From Shewanella psychromarinicola (GTDB taxonomy: Bacteria > Pseudomonadota > Gammaproteobacteria > Enterobacterales > Shewanellaceae), in assembly GCF_003855155.1 (NCBI RefSeq), contig NZ_CP034073.1:3472001-3536000 (forward strand): a stretch of DNA of 64,000 bases, read 5' to 3'. Under the pieces are notes generated by a model. It did no database searches and had not been told where the DNA came from. It worked only from the letters and a program-made list of their open reading frames with translations. Position numbers and translations under genes: made by a program. Positions 30,582 to 40,469 of the stretch are shown one piece after another (the first letter of the stretch is position 1; every line of letters begins with the position of its first letter).

Positions 30582-30619
30582 TTTGGGGATTTTTGCAAGC
30601 CACAATTTAATTAACTTCT

Positions 30620-30639
30620 TGTGGATAACTTGAGGATAA
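30620..30639. promoter_or_regulatory. DnaA boxes upstream of nrdA
   Basis: TGTGGATAA (30620-30628) is a perfect DnaA box (TTATCCACA on the other strand). TGAGGATAA at 30631-30639 has one mismatch. E. coli nrdAB is known to be controlled by a DnaA-box pair, so the same control is likely here. The remaining gap to gph (30640-30906) shows only a TTGATCGCT/AGCGATCAA hairpin at 30731-30757. Confidence 0.55.
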
Positions 30640-30906
30640 ACGGTAGGGTTAGTGACAACTAACCCTAGAGCCCAAATTTATAAAGTGTTTTTGATAAATG
30701 ATATTTTTTAAACCATCAAATAAGAAAGATTTGATCGCTAAAATAAACAGCGATCAAAAAATATTGCTGGTTTATAGGTTGATCTTTGGTTGATTTTGAT
30801 CGTGTGACCAGAGATGATCAGCATGCTAATCATTTATTCAAAAATATTGATTATTTACCCCAAAATGGTGCCAATTAACCGGTGACTCAAATACAACAAA
30901 ATCGCC

Positions 30907-31569
30907 TTATTCAGTGAAAAATTGTTTCAGTGATGCACCGTGTTCAAATTGTCTGCCAGCAGGCCATGTGTCAGGTTTGTCAGTAGCGGACAAATATCCC
31001 CACAAGGCAACGCCGCCCAACATACTCGCATTGTGGGCCGCAACTAAATCTCGTTCGGCATCTCCGAGGTATAAAATACTTTGAGGGGCAATGGCGATTT
31101 GTTGTGCGGCTAAAAACATCGGTGCGGTATGAGGTTTTGAATAACGGGTACTATCACCACTGATCATGGTTTTAAGTTTATCGGTTAAGCCCAGCTTTGC
31201 AACTAATGGCCGGGCAAATCGAGCCGGCTTATTGGTGACCACACCGTAAGGAATGGCTTGTGAATCTAACAGCGATAAGAGTTCGGGTAAGTCGTCAAAC
31301 AAGCGGCTGTGATCGCCATTTATCTGGGCATAATAGCGAAGTAGTGCTTGCTGAATAGCAATTTGTACTCGTTCCTCGGCGTGCGGAATAGCCGTTTTAA
31401 CTAAATATAAACTGCCGTGTGACGCCGCATGGCGCATCGTTTCAAGCGTTTGGACATTAAAACCGGCTTCGTCCAAACTGAGATTTAATGCCTGGACTAA
31501 ATCAGGGGCTGTGTCGGCTAAAGTACCGTCTAAATCAAATAGTACCCCTTTTATATCTTGCTTATGCAA
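30907..31569 (-). CDS. gph: Phosphoglycolate phosphatase / UbiG-linked HAD phosphatase
   Basis: HAD phosphatase with nucleophile Asp in VLFDLDGTLADTAPDL, a helical cap, VVTNKPARFARPL, KPHTAPMFLAA and LYLGDAERDLVAAHNASM (acidic motif IV). The start is a TTG at 31569, supported by AGGAG about 8 bases upstream; no ATG nearby gives a full motif I. It follows ubiG by about 125 bases on the same strand, the common ubiG-gph arrangement in gammaproteobacteria. It may act on phosphoglycolate or, like MupP relatives, on another sugar phosphate. Confidence 0.87.
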   Translation of the reverse strand: MHKQDIKGVLFDLDGTLADTAPDLVQALNLSLDEAGFNVQTLETMRHAASHGSLYLVKTAIPHAEERVQIAIQQALLRYYAQINGDHSRLFDDLPELLSLLDSQAIPYGVVTNKPARFARPLVAKLGLTDKLKTMISGDSTRYSKPHTAPMFLAAQQIAIAPQSILYLGDAERDLVAAHNASMLGGVALWGYLSATDKPDTWPAGRQFEHGASLKQFFTE

Positions 31570-31694
31570 AGGCTAGCTCCTAACAAGAGTCAATAATAAT
31601 GGAATCATGTATGCACCTTTATAGCGTTATTGGCAGGAAGTAACGCTACTCTGGTTCACTTACATTAAAACGTTGAAAAGAGTCACCAGGATGA

Positions 31695-32417
31695 TTAATC
31701 AATTTTTTGGGTGGCTATCATATAATTAACATCAACACTGTTAGTGTACTTAAACACTCCTGACAACGGGTTGTACGTAATCCCTAATGCATCCTTGCAC
31801 AATAAGTCGGTATTATCGACTAATGCCATTAGTTCAGATGGACGAATAAACTTACTGTGGTCGTGGGTACCAACCGGGAGCATTTTCAATAAATATTCAG
31901 CACCGATAATGGTCTGCAGGTATGACATCATATTGCGGTTAATGGTGGAGATAAACACAAAGCCATTGGGTTTAACCATGTCACAACATGCTTGGATAAC
32001 CGATTGCGGATCGGGTACATGTTCGAGCATTTCCATGCAAGTCACCACATCGTAATACTCGCGGTGGCTATCGCTGTGTGCTTCGGCAGTTGTTTTAAGA
32101 TAATTAACTGACACGCCAGACTCTAATGCGTGCAGTTTTGCCACTTCAAGCGGCTCAGTACCCATATCAATACCATCAACGTGGGCACCCAGGTGCGCCA
32201 TGCTTTCGGATAAAATGCCGCCACCACAACCGACATCTAAGACTTTCTTATCGAAAATGCCGTCAGCGGTTTGGTCAATGTAGTTTAAACGCAGTGGATT
32301 AAGTAAGTGTAATGGCTTGAACTCACCATTGAGATCCCACCATGTTTGCGCCATGGCTTCAAATTTTGCGATCTCTAGCGGATCTACATTGGGTGTCGAT
32401 TGTTCAGCATGTGACAT
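31695..32417 (-). CDS. ubiG: Ubiquinone biosynthesis O-methyltransferase UbiG
   Basis: SAM-dependent enzyme performing both O-methylations in ubiquinone synthesis, peripherally membrane-bound. Motif I is [13 protein letters not shown], post-I is VDGIDMG, and [11 protein letters not shown] follows. The N-terminus [27 protein letters not shown] is the UbiG signature. Length 240 agrees with E. coli. It is divergent from gyrA, as in many gammaproteobacteria. Confidence 0.95.
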   Translation of the reverse strand: MSHAEQSTPNVDPLEIAKFEAMAQTWWDLNGEFKPLHLLNPLRLNYIDQTADGIFDKKVLDVGCGGGILSESMAHLGAHVDGIDMGTEPLEVAKLHALESGVSVNYLKTTAEAHSDSHREYYDVVTCMEMLEHVPDPQSVIQACCDMVKPNGFVFISTINRNMMSYLQTIIGAEYLLKMLPVGTHDHSKFIRPSELMALVDNTDLLCKDALGITYNPLSGVFKYTNSVDVNYMIATQKID

Positions 32418-32805
32418 AACTTAACCTAAGTGTTTAATGAAAGTATGGTCGCTATTATAGCGATAACCTTGGTGAATAGTAGTCAACAATGGCTTTCTCC
32501 GGTCATGCTTGCTCATAAAACATCCATTTAAGTGCGATGGATTATCATTTTGTGCGCTTAAGTGCTTAAAGCATCAGCAAGTGGCGTTTTATTCTTGCTA
32601 AAATTTAGCCATATATTAGCCAACGAATAAACTAAATTATCTGAAAATGTTAGCTTTTTTGTAATTATTAATAGTGATAGAGCATTTGGCAGGTCTTAGT
32701 TCTGGCGACATTAAATATCTGTGTTAGAATGCCAAATCACGTTTTTAAGCTAGATAATAATATCTAAGTTTTATTGTCAGCTCACTTTAGGGGAACGCGC
32801 AGTTT
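32418..32805. promoter_or_regulatory. Divergent ubiG-gyrA intergenic region
   Basis: 388 bp with no gene. An extended -10 element TGTTAGAAT (TAGAAT at 32725-32730) is a candidate gyrA promoter, but the -35 is weak, which is common for supercoiling-sensitive gyrase promoters. GGGGAACG precedes the gyrA ATG. Confidence 0.45.
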
Positions 32806-35535
32806 ATGACTGATCTGGCATCATCTATTTCGCCAATTAACATCGAAGACGAACTTAAGAATTCTTACCTTGATTACGCAATGAGCGTAATTGTAGGTCG
32901 TGCATTACCTGACGTCCGTGACGGTTTAAAACCCGTTCACCGTCGGGTATTGTTCGCCATGAGCGAATTAAAAAACGATTGGAACAAACCATATAAAAAA
33001 TCCGCTCGTGTCGTTGGTGACGTAATTGGTAAGTATCACCCCCATGGTGATACCGCTGTATACGATACAATTGTACGTATGGCGCAACCGTTCTCGCTAC
33101 GCTACACATTAGTAGACGGACAAGGAAACTTTGGTTCGGTCGATGGTGACTCTGCTGCGGCGATGCGTTATACCGAAATTCGTATGCAAAAGTTGGCGCA
33201 TTCATTATTAGCGGACCTTGAAAAAGAAACCGTGGATTTTGTGCCTAACTATGACGGCACAGAGATGATCCCTGCGGTATTACCAACACGCGTACCAAAC
33301 CTATTAATCAATGGTTCATCTGGTATTGCAGTCGGTATGGCCACTAACATTCCACCTCACAACTTAACAGAAGTAGTGAAAGGCTGTTTGGCGTTAATCG
33401 ACGATCCAAGTTTATCGATTGAACAGTTAATGGAATACATCCCAGGTCCAGATTTTCCAACGGCAGCATCAATTAACGGTCGCAAAGGCATTATTGATGC
33501 TTACAACACCGGCCGTGGCCGCGCTATCATGCGCTCTAAAGCTGACATTGAAACGGAAGAGAATGGTCGTGAACGTATTATTGTTCATGAAATTCCATAT
33601 CAAGTTAACAAAGCCCGTTTGATTGAAAAAATTGCCGAGCTTGTAAAAGATAAGAAATTAGAAGGTATCAGTGGCCTACGCGATGAGTCTGATAAAGACG
33701 GTATGCGTATTGTTATTGAAATCAAACGCGGTGAAGTGGGTGAGGTTGTACTAAACAACTTATATTCTCAAACACAAATGCAGTGTTCTTTTGGAATCAA
33801 CATGGTGGCATTGACGAACGGTCAGCCTAAGTTGTTTAACCTTAAAGAAATGCTTGAGTGTTTTATTCTTCACCGTCGTGAAGTGGTTACGCGCCGTACC
33901 GTATTTGAACTGCGTAAAGCCCGCGACCGTGCTCATATTCTTGAAGCACTCGCCATTGCACTGGCTAACATCGATCCGATTATTGCGTTAATTAAAGCCT
34001 CTCCTACACCGGCTGAAGCCAAAGCTAAATTAGTGGCACAAGGTTGGGTGTTAGGTAATGTACAAGGCATGCTTGAAAAAGCGGGCGATGATGCTGCGCG
34101 TCCAGAATGGTTAGAACCACAGTATGGCATCCGTGATGGTCAGTACTATTTAACCGAGCAACAAGCACAAGCGATTCTTGAATTACGTCTGCACCGTTTA
34201 ACCGGTCTAGAACATGACAAGATTCTAGCTGAATATGAAGAGCTTTTAGTTCTGATTGCGGGTTTGTTATTCATTCTTCGTACTCCATCGCGTTTGATGG
34301 AAGTGATTAAAGAAGAATTAGAAGAAATTCTTGAGCAATACGGTGATGAACGTCGCACCATTATCAACGCTAATGAAATTGATATGAGTCTTGAAGACTT
34401 AATCAATGAAGAAGACGTTGTCGTGACCTTATCTCACTTAGGTTATGCAAAATACCAAGTCTTGTCTGACTACCAAGCACAGCGTCGTGGTGGTAAAGGC
34501 AAAGCGGCAACTAAAGTAAAAGATGAAGACTTTGTTGAAAAGTTATTGGTGGCAAACACCCATGACACGATTCTCTGCTTCTCTGACTTTGGTAAAATGT
34601 ATTGGTTAAAAGTGTATCAATTACCATTAGCGAGTCGTACTGCTCGTGGACGTCCTATTGTTAACTTATTACCACTCTCTGACGGTGAGCACATTACGGC
34701 AATTCTGCCGGTACGTGAATATGCTGATGATAAATTTATCATCATGGCAACAGCGCATGGCACGGTTAAGAAAACAGCATTAACAGCTTACAGCAACCCA
34801 CGTTCAAACGGGATTATTGCTGTAAACCTAAAAGACGGTGATCAATTAATTGGCGTCGATATTACTGACGGCAGTAACGACATTATGTTGTTCTCTAATG
34901 TAGGTAAAGTGGTTCGCTTTAATGAGAAAGCGCGTGATTCTGAAACCGGTGAAGTGAAGATTGATGCTGAAACGGGCGAAGAAATCATTGCGCTACGCCC
35001 AATGGGCCGTACTGCAACCGGTGTTCGTGGTATTAAGCTTGATGCGGGCCAAAAAGTGGTATCGTTAATAGTGCCTAAAGTTGACGGTGCGATTTTAACC
35101 ATAACTGAAAACGGTTACGGTAAACGTACCGAGTTGGATGAATACCCAGCGAAGAGTCGCGGCACTAAAGGTGTGGTATCGATTAAGGTCAGCGAACGTA
35201 ATGGTGAAGTAGTCGGTGCCGTTCAAGTTGGCACTTTTGACGAAATCATGTTGATCAGTAATAAAGGCACCTTAGTGCGAACGCCTGCTGAAGGCGTATC
35301 AATTATTGGTCGTAACACTCAAGGTGTGACTATCATCCGTACAGCTGAAGACGAGAAAGTTGTTGGTTTACAGCGTATTGAAGAGATTCAAACTGAAGAG
35401 TTGTTAGACGAAGAAGGCAATGTTATTCCAGTAAGCGATGTTATCGATGCTGAAGTGACCGATGCTGAATCAACTGATGATGTTGAATCAACTGATCCAG
35501 ACGATGCCAAAAGCGGAGCAGACGAACAAGAGTAA
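32806..35535 (+). CDS. gyrA: DNA gyrase subunit A
   Basis: Breakage-reunion subunit of gyrase. The catalytic tyrosine is Tyr122 ([11 protein letters not shown]). The quinolone-resistance region reads [13 protein letters not shown] with Thr83 and Asp87; E. coli has Ser83. The C-terminal pinwheel has the GyrA-box QRRGGKGK. An acidic tail ([18 protein letters not shown]) ends the protein. Length is 909 residues. It is followed by a strong terminator and then serC. Confidence 0.97.
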   Translation: MTDLASSISPINIEDELKNSYLDYAMSVIVGRALPDVRDGLKPVHRRVLFAMSELKNDWNKPYKKSARVVGDVIGKYHPHGDTAVYDTIVRMAQPFSLRYTLVDGQGNFGSVDGDSAAAMRYTEIRMQKLAHSLLADLEKETVDFVPNYDGTEMIPAVLPTRVPNLLINGSSGIAVGMATNIPPHNLTEVVKGCLALIDDPSLSIEQLMEYIPGPDFPTAASINGRKGIIDAYNTGRGRAIMRSKADIETEENGRERIIVHEIPYQVNKARLIEKIAELVKDKKLEGISGLRDESDKDGMRIVIEIKRGEVGEVVLNNLYSQTQMQCSFGINMVALTNGQPKLFNLKEMLECFILHRREVVTRRTVFELRKARDRAHILEALAIALANIDPIIALIKASPTPAEAKAKLVAQGWVLGNVQGMLEKAGDDAARPEWLEPQYGIRDGQYYLTEQQAQAILELRLHRLTGLEHDKILAEYEELLVLIAGLLFILRTPSRLMEVIKEELEEILEQYGDERRTIINANEIDMSLEDLINEEDVVVTLSHLGYAKYQVLSDYQAQRRGGKGKAATKVKDEDFVEKLLVANTHDTILCFSDFGKMYWLKVYQLPLASRTARGRPIVNLLPLSDGEHITAILPVREYADDKFIIMATAHGTVKKTALTAYSNPRSNGIIAVNLKDGDQLIGVDITDGSNDIMLFSNVGKVVRFNEKARDSETGEVKIDAETGEEIIALRPMGRTATGVRGIKLDAGQKVVSLIVPKVDGAILTITENGYGKRTELDEYPAKSRGTKGVVSIKVSERNGEVVGAVQVGTFDEIMLISNKGTLVRTPAEGVSIIGRNTQGVTIIRTAEDEKVVGLQRIEEIQTEELLDEEGNVIPVSDVIDAEVTDAESTDDVESTDPDDAKSGADEQE

Positions 35536-35565
35536 TTTATTACCCTTGTTGTCAATTTCTCCTCG

Positions 35566-35596
35566 AACGGGCGCCTTAATGGCGCCCGTTTTATAT
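35566..35596 (+). terminator. Terminator after gyrA
   Basis: Perfect 10-bp stem AACGGGCGCC / GGCGCCCGTT, loop TTAAT, followed by a short T-rich tail. Confidence 0.88.
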
Positions 35597-35714
35597 TACG
35601 GAATAAATTTCATCAAAATAGGTAAATAAAGGCCTATTCATCACCCCGTAAAATCCTTATTATTACGGTTAACTTGTTATTGTCTATATTGATTATTTGT
35701 CAAAGGAGTTGTTT

Positions 35715-36812
35715 GTGAGCGCAATTTATAATTTCTGTGCTGGACCGGCCATGTTACCTCAAGCTGTGATGCAAAAAGCACAACAGGAATTAATTGATTG
35801 GAATGGCCTAGGTGTCTCCGTGATGGAAATCAGTCATCGCAGTAAAGAGTTTATTGCACTGACCGAGCAAGCAGAGGTCACACTTCGCAAGTTGATGAAC
35901 ATCCCTAAAAACTATCATGTGTTATTTATGCATGGTGGTGGCCGCGGCCAATTTTCTAACGTAGTGAATAACTTCTTGGGTGATAACGGTCGGGCGCTTT
36001 ATTTAGTCAGTGGTCAATGGTCGTCGTCAGCGGTGACAGAAGCGCAAAAACTGGTGGGTGAGCAACATATTGACAGCATCAATATTGTTGAACAGATCAA
36101 TGGTCTTAACCAGGTGACATTACCCGACTTAAGCACAATCAAGAAAGACTATCGTTATGTGCATTATTGCTCAAACGAAACCGTTGATGGCATCGAAATT
36201 TTTGAAGAGTTAACGAGCCCTTGGCCCATCGTTGCTGATTTATCATCAACCATCATGTCCCATGAAATTGATGTCAGCAAATACGGACTCATTTATGCTG
36301 GCGCGCAAAAGAACATTGGCCCATCAGGCTTGTCGATTGTGATCGTCCGTGACGATATGCTTAAACTTCCAAGCCTACCGCAGTCATCAATAATGGATTA
36401 TCGCGTGGCGGTTGAATATGGCTCAATGTTTAATACCCCACCAACGTTTGCTTGGTATTTAGCCTCTGAAGTGTTTGCCTGGTTAGCGGCTAATGGTGGT
36501 GTGAGTGCGATGGCTCAATTGAACCAACAAAAAGCGGCGTTACTGTATCATTGTATCGACAATAATCCGTTTTATAAAAACGGCGTCGCACTTAATAACC
36601 GCTCACGTATGAACGTGACCTTCCAATTAGTGAATGATGCGCTAAACAGTGAGTTTTTAGTTCAAGCAGAGCAGGTAGGATTAATGGCATTAAAAGGTCA
36701 TCGTAACGTAGGCGGTATGCGTGCCAGTATTTATAACGCCATGCCGCTAGCCGGTGTAAAAGCCCTGGTTGACTTTATGAATAACTTTGCAGTAAAGCAC
36801 CATCAAGCCTAA
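35715..36812 (+). CDS. serC: Phosphoserine aminotransferase
   Basis: PLP enzyme making 3-phosphoserine (serine pathway) and 4-phosphohydroxythreonine (pyridoxal phosphate pathway). The start is the GTG at 35715 ([15 protein letters not shown]), because AAGGAG at 35703-35708 sits 6 bases upstream; the frame is open back to a TTG at 35697. HGGGRGQF binds cofactor phosphate and [12 protein letters not shown] carries the Schiff-base lysine. Length 365, near E. coli SerC (362). It follows gyrA as in many relatives, but aroA, often next, is displaced by three minus-strand genes. Confidence 0.95.
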   Translation: MSAIYNFCAGPAMLPQAVMQKAQQELIDWNGLGVSVMEISHRSKEFIALTEQAEVTLRKLMNIPKNYHVLFMHGGGRGQFSNVVNNFLGDNGRALYLVSGQWSSSAVTEAQKLVGEQHIDSINIVEQINGLNQVTLPDLSTIKKDYRYVHYCSNETVDGIEIFEELTSPWPIVADLSSTIMSHEIDVSKYGLIYAGAQKNIGPSGLSIVIVRDDMLKLPSLPQSSIMDYRVAVEYGSMFNTPPTFAWYLASEVFAWLAANGGVSAMAQLNQQKAALLYHCIDNNPFYKNGVALNNRSRMNVTFQLVNDALNSEFLVQAEQVGLMALKGHRNVGGMRASIYNAMPLAGVKALVDFMNNFAVKHHQA

Positions 36813-36847
36813 CTAACCTTAACCAAAGTTAATCAAGGTTCAGCAAT

Positions 36848-36881
36848 AAAAAAGCGAATGCCGACCAGCATTCGCTTTTTT
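36848..36881. terminator. Terminator between serC and methyltransferase
   Basis: GCGAATGC-CGACCA-GCATTCGC flanked by A6 and T6. Its symmetry suits the two convergent genes. Confidence 0.9.
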
Positions 36882-36934
36882 ATGTGGAGAATAAATGACG
36901 TGTTGATTAGATGTATAGCAACTTCAGTTAAACA

Positions 36935-38017
36935 CTATTGATAAGTAGGCTTGAGTTTGCAGCGCAGTAAAGTATGACCCAGGCCGATGTTGTCGATGTC
37001 TTGATCAACATACAGTCCAGCTTCAATGATCATGTTAAGCATATCTTTACTGTGGTACATCCGACTATTTCCATTGGCAATAGCAGTAAAATACAAAGAC
37101 GTTGCGTTAACACAATAGGCACCAGCTTCATGGGGTTGCCTGTCCCAATATGTCTCTAAAATACAAAGTTCACTATCAGGTTTCATCGCTGCCACAGTGC
37201 GCTTAAGAATAATGCTTATTTGTTGTTTAGAAAAACAATCTAAAAATTGACTCATCCAATATAAATCACCCTCTTGGCAAAAAGGCTTTTCGCTATCGAG
37301 TAAATCTGTTTCAAAGGGATGAACGCGATCTGCAACCAACTGTGTTTGTGCATTTTTCATTGCCACAATAAGTTGCCCCGGTAAATCCATAATAGTGACG
37401 TGGACGTTTTTATTATAATGGGTGCAGGCAAATGCCCATTTACCGGTATTGCCACCCACATCAACAATATGCGCCGGCTGTGACTTAAATATTAATGGTA
37501 ATAGGCTGTCAAAAGCATGATCTGAATAGTAATGATCAAACTCAAACCAGCTTTTTTTAGTTTGTTCTGGTAGTTGGCTTAAGCCCGGGTAAATAGTGTC
37601 CCAATCGCCAAAGTGTTTAAGCCCTATTGCTTTGCCTTGCTTAAGTGAATCTTCAAGCTCAAACAAGCCTTGATAACAAACATCATGGATGAAGTTTAGG
37701 TTTTTTGCGGCCATATCATCATGGAGTAAAAAATAGCCAGTTTTATCGAGGCGGTAATGATTATCTTTACACCAAAAAATGCCCATGCTTAATCCCATAT
37801 CAAGCAAGACATGAATGGCATATTCAGACAACTCGGAATCTTGGGTAAGCTGAACTAGGCTAATACCTTTCTCACCAACCTCATCAACTTTGGTGAGTAA
37901 ATCAAATTGACTTAAGCAACGTGCGACTTGAAAACTGACCGGTGCAAACGCTATTTTTTGTGCTTCAAACTTAGCATCAAAAGCAGATATTTTTTTGGGA
38001 GATTGATAAAAAGACAT
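36935..38017 (-). CDS. SAM-dependent O-methyltransferase, acetylserotonin-MT-like
   Basis: Class I methyltransferase of the O-methyltransferase/hydroxyindole family. An N-terminal winged-helix dimerisation domain (about 20-110: QVARCLSQFDLLTKVDEVGEKGISLVQL...) precedes the catalytic domain with motif I HIVDVGGNTGKWAFA, VTIMDLPGQL, and DLYWMSQFLDCFSKQQ, the region that usually holds the catalytic histidine. Length 360 fits. The substrate is unknown; relatives act on small phenols or antibiotic intermediates. It is a single gene on the minus strand, convergent with serC. Confidence 0.78.
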   Translation of the reverse strand: MSFYQSPKKISAFDAKFEAQKIAFAPVSFQVARCLSQFDLLTKVDEVGEKGISLVQLTQDSELSEYAIHVLLDMGLSMGIFWCKDNHYRLDKTGYFLLHDDMAAKNLNFIHDVCYQGLFELEDSLKQGKAIGLKHFGDWDTIYPGLSQLPEQTKKSWFEFDHYYSDHAFDSLLPLIFKSQPAHIVDVGGNTGKWAFACTHYNKNVHVTIMDLPGQLIVAMKNAQTQLVADRVHPFETDLLDSEKPFCQEGDLYWMSQFLDCFSKQQISIILKRTVAAMKPDSELCILETYWDRQPHEAGAYCVNATSLYFTAIANGNSRMYHSKDMLNMIIEAGLYVDQDIDNIGLGHTLLRCKLKPTYQ

Positions 38018-38350
38018 TAGTGGTGTTAACTCAACGAAGGCGGTGATATTAATTCAATTCTATCAAAGTAATGTGAATAAGGTTTTGAGCTACTTCTAGT
38101 TTTTGTTTTGTGACAAGTTCACAACCGTAATAATGATTTATCGAGCCCCCTCAAGGTTAAAGGTTAACATTGAGAGTTCCGCAAAACAGACTTCATCTAT
38201 GCTAAACGTTTCCACTGGATAGGTTTTTTTTGCATTCACAACATCAAACGTTATAGACCTTTTCTACTGCTGACTCGGTACTTTTATGGGTAAAACCTTC
38301 CCTTATGAAAAAAACAGCGGTGGTTAATTCGCTCAAATAAAAGGGAAGGT

Positions 38351-38416
38351 ATGATGGACTTAGCCCACTTAGCCCACTTAGCTCATTTATCTCACCATTC
38401 TCATTTAGCTCAGTAA
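38351..38416 (+). CDS. Candidate 21-residue His-rich peptide with sequestered start
   Basis: ATG at 38351, stop TAA at 38414-38416. It encodes MMD followed by repeats of L-A-H (LAHLAHLAHLSHHSHLAQ). AAGGGAAGG (38341-38349) lies immediately before the start and is the right arm of a perfect 10-bp inverted repeat with ACCTTCCCTT at 38295-38304, so the ribosome site could be hidden in a hairpin. The ORF overlaps the last codons of the serine transporter on the opposite strand. It may be only a repeat. The rest of 38018-38350 shows no gene. Confidence 0.3.
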   Translation: MMDLAHLAHLAHLSHHSHLAQ

Positions 38417-39766
38417 GCCGAACACAATGGCGGTCATTGACAATAAACCCGTAATGACGACGAAGATGTTGCTCACTCGTCCTCGGTAGGCTTTCAGAGC
38501 CGGCACCTTATGTATTGCATACATTGGCATAATATACAAAATAGCAGCAATAACGGGGCCACCAAGCGCCTCGATCATGCCAAGTATACTTGGGTTGATA
38601 ATCGCCACGGCCCAAGTAGTAATAAACATAAATCCTAAGATAAATTTATCCAATTTGTGACTGTTTTCTGGCTTGCCGCTATTGGGTAATTGCTTAGTAA
38701 TAATGCCTTTTAAGCCTTCGGTAGCCCCCATATAGTGGCCGAAGAAAGATGAAATAATGGCGATGAAAGCAATCACAGGTGCAACATAGCTGATAAAACC
38801 ACTTTCATGAACGTTGGCAAGATAAGACAGGATCGGTAGGTTATCGGCTTTTGCTTCTAACAATTGCACCGGTGTTAAGGACAATACACAGGAGAATACG
38901 AACAACATCACGAATCCCACTAGCATGATGGTAGTATTGCGTAGTATGACATCGGCCTTGTGGGAGGCATTGGCGCCGTGTTCTTTTTTGAGCGAAACCG
39001 AGAACTGGGAGATAGCAGGCGAGTGGTTAAAGGCAAACACAAGCACTGGAATAGTTAACCAGACGGTACCAAGAAAATTAGTGGCCGAAGGCACAACCAT
39101 AAGAGCATCAAACTTCCAGTCTGGTATTAAATACAATGACATGAAAGCGAGGATCGCGACTAGGGGATAGACTAATATCCGCGTTACAGAGAGCATAAAC
39201 TTTTCACCTGCGACCATCACAGACATCATGCATAAGATCAGCATGCCCGAAAGTAGCCAGCGCGGAATAGCACTTATTTTATCGATAATTTGCACCCCAG
39301 CATCTGTTAATGCTGGCGCACCGTTCTGCAACATTCTTGGGACTTCGGTAAACACGCCTAATTGATTAATAATGAAACTGTCGACGGTATTAGTGATCCC
39401 AACGCCGTAGATTAACACAATGGGATAAATGGCTAAAAAATACAGTAAGGTAATGGCTTTACCCGCCCCAATACCAAAATGTTCTTCTACTACCTGGGTG
39501 ATGTCACTATCAGCAATGGTGGATGAACATAGAAAGCGGGATAGACCACGGTGAGCAAGATAGGTCATAGGGCCAATCATTAGCACCATTAAGACCAATG
39601 GCCAAAAGCCACCCATCCCCGCATTAATAGGTAAAAATAAAATTCCGGCACCGACGGCCGTGCCAAACAAGCTCAACATCCAGGTTGTATCCTGACGTGA
39701 CCAGCCTGTATCTGAAACAACGACAGACTCGGGGATCTCTTGTGCACTTATGGCTTCATTTTGCAT
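38405..39766 (-). CDS. sdaC: Serine transporter, SdaC/HAAAP family
   Basis: Inner-membrane proton-coupled amino-acid symporter of the hydroxy/aromatic amino acid permease family. The first membrane segment, WMLSLFGTAVGAGILFLPINAGMGGFWP, is the SdaC/TdcC signature. About eleven hydrophobic segments follow, with NHSPAISQFSVSLKKEHG in the middle. Length 453. AGGTGA lies before the ATG. No serine dehydratase gene (sdaA) is adjacent. Serine is the best guess; threonine transport by a TdcC-like member cannot be excluded. Confidence 0.85.
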   Translation of the reverse strand: MQNEAISAQEIPESVVVSDTGWSRQDTTWMLSLFGTAVGAGILFLPINAGMGGFWPLVLMVLMIGPMTYLAHRGLSRFLCSSTIADSDITQVVEEHFGIGAGKAITLLYFLAIYPIVLIYGVGITNTVDSFIINQLGVFTEVPRMLQNGAPALTDAGVQIIDKISAIPRWLLSGMLILCMMSVMVAGEKFMLSVTRILVYPLVAILAFMSLYLIPDWKFDALMVVPSATNFLGTVWLTIPVLVFAFNHSPAISQFSVSLKKEHGANASHKADVILRNTTIMLVGFVMLFVFSCVLSLTPVQLLEAKADNLPILSYLANVHESGFISYVAPVIAFIAIISSFFGHYMGATEGLKGIITKQLPNSGKPENSHKLDKFILGFMFITTWAVAIINPSILGMIEALGGPVIAAILYIMPMYAIHKVPALKAYRGRVSNIFVVITGLLSMTAIVFGLLS

Positions 39767-40469
39767 AGCTGATTCACCTTGACAACATGTTAAATTCTGC
39801 GTCAGGGTACATATTCCTATGGGATATTAGGTATTTACACAGGCATAATATAATAATGTTTAAATATTGGGAGCTATATCCCGATGAGGGAACATTAAAT
39901 ACGACAAGCAGCTTCAATTCATCTACAACCATCACCTACAGATTTAACCGTGCCGTCACCTAAGCACTGCATCGAAAAATATTCATAGTGATTATGATCG
40001 GCATTTGGAAGTCATTCATCTCAACTCGGGATAATAAACGTTTATCAAAAAGCCCTTTATTTGGCGATTGAAGTTATCTTGATTTACTATAGGCCAGCGA
40101 TTGACGCCGCTATGAATACGAGAATACGCCTTGTGAGCAACATAATTGGCAAGCTTGATATTGATGATTTGAAAAGCTATTGATACCTATCAGTTAATCC
40201 TATCTCTTATGCCAAGTTGAGATTAACTAATGGATGATGAGTTAACTATAACGAAAGGTTTGTAAACGCTGCCTACGCTGCCTACATTCGATAACATAAA
40301 TTGCCTATGTTTGGATTTATTTGTCATCAGCTGAACGGGTTAACATCTAGGTCAGTAAGCGATCCTTGGCAAGTCTATTTGAGTAAACTGAGCAACAAAA
40401 AGGTCGCAATAAGCGACCTTTTTATTGATTTTTTCTACTTATACTAACGCTTATCAAAATGGGTTTTTG
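39767..40469. repeat. 703-bp gap with dispersed repeat copies 4 and 5
   Basis: ATCTCAACTCGGGATAA (from 40018) and, inverted about 190 bp on, CCAAGTTGAGATTAACTAATGG (40212-40232), match the elements at 22034-22070 and 25667-25785. There is no gene. The interior (40047-40200) is AT-rich and non-coding, and might be a small non-autonomous element. The aminotransferase terminator is at 40396-40425. Confidence 0.45.
40396..40425 (-). terminator. Terminator after aminotransferase gene
   Basis: AAAAAGGTCGC / GCGACCTTTTT with a short AATAA loop, symmetric, just past the minus-strand stop. Confidence 0.88.
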
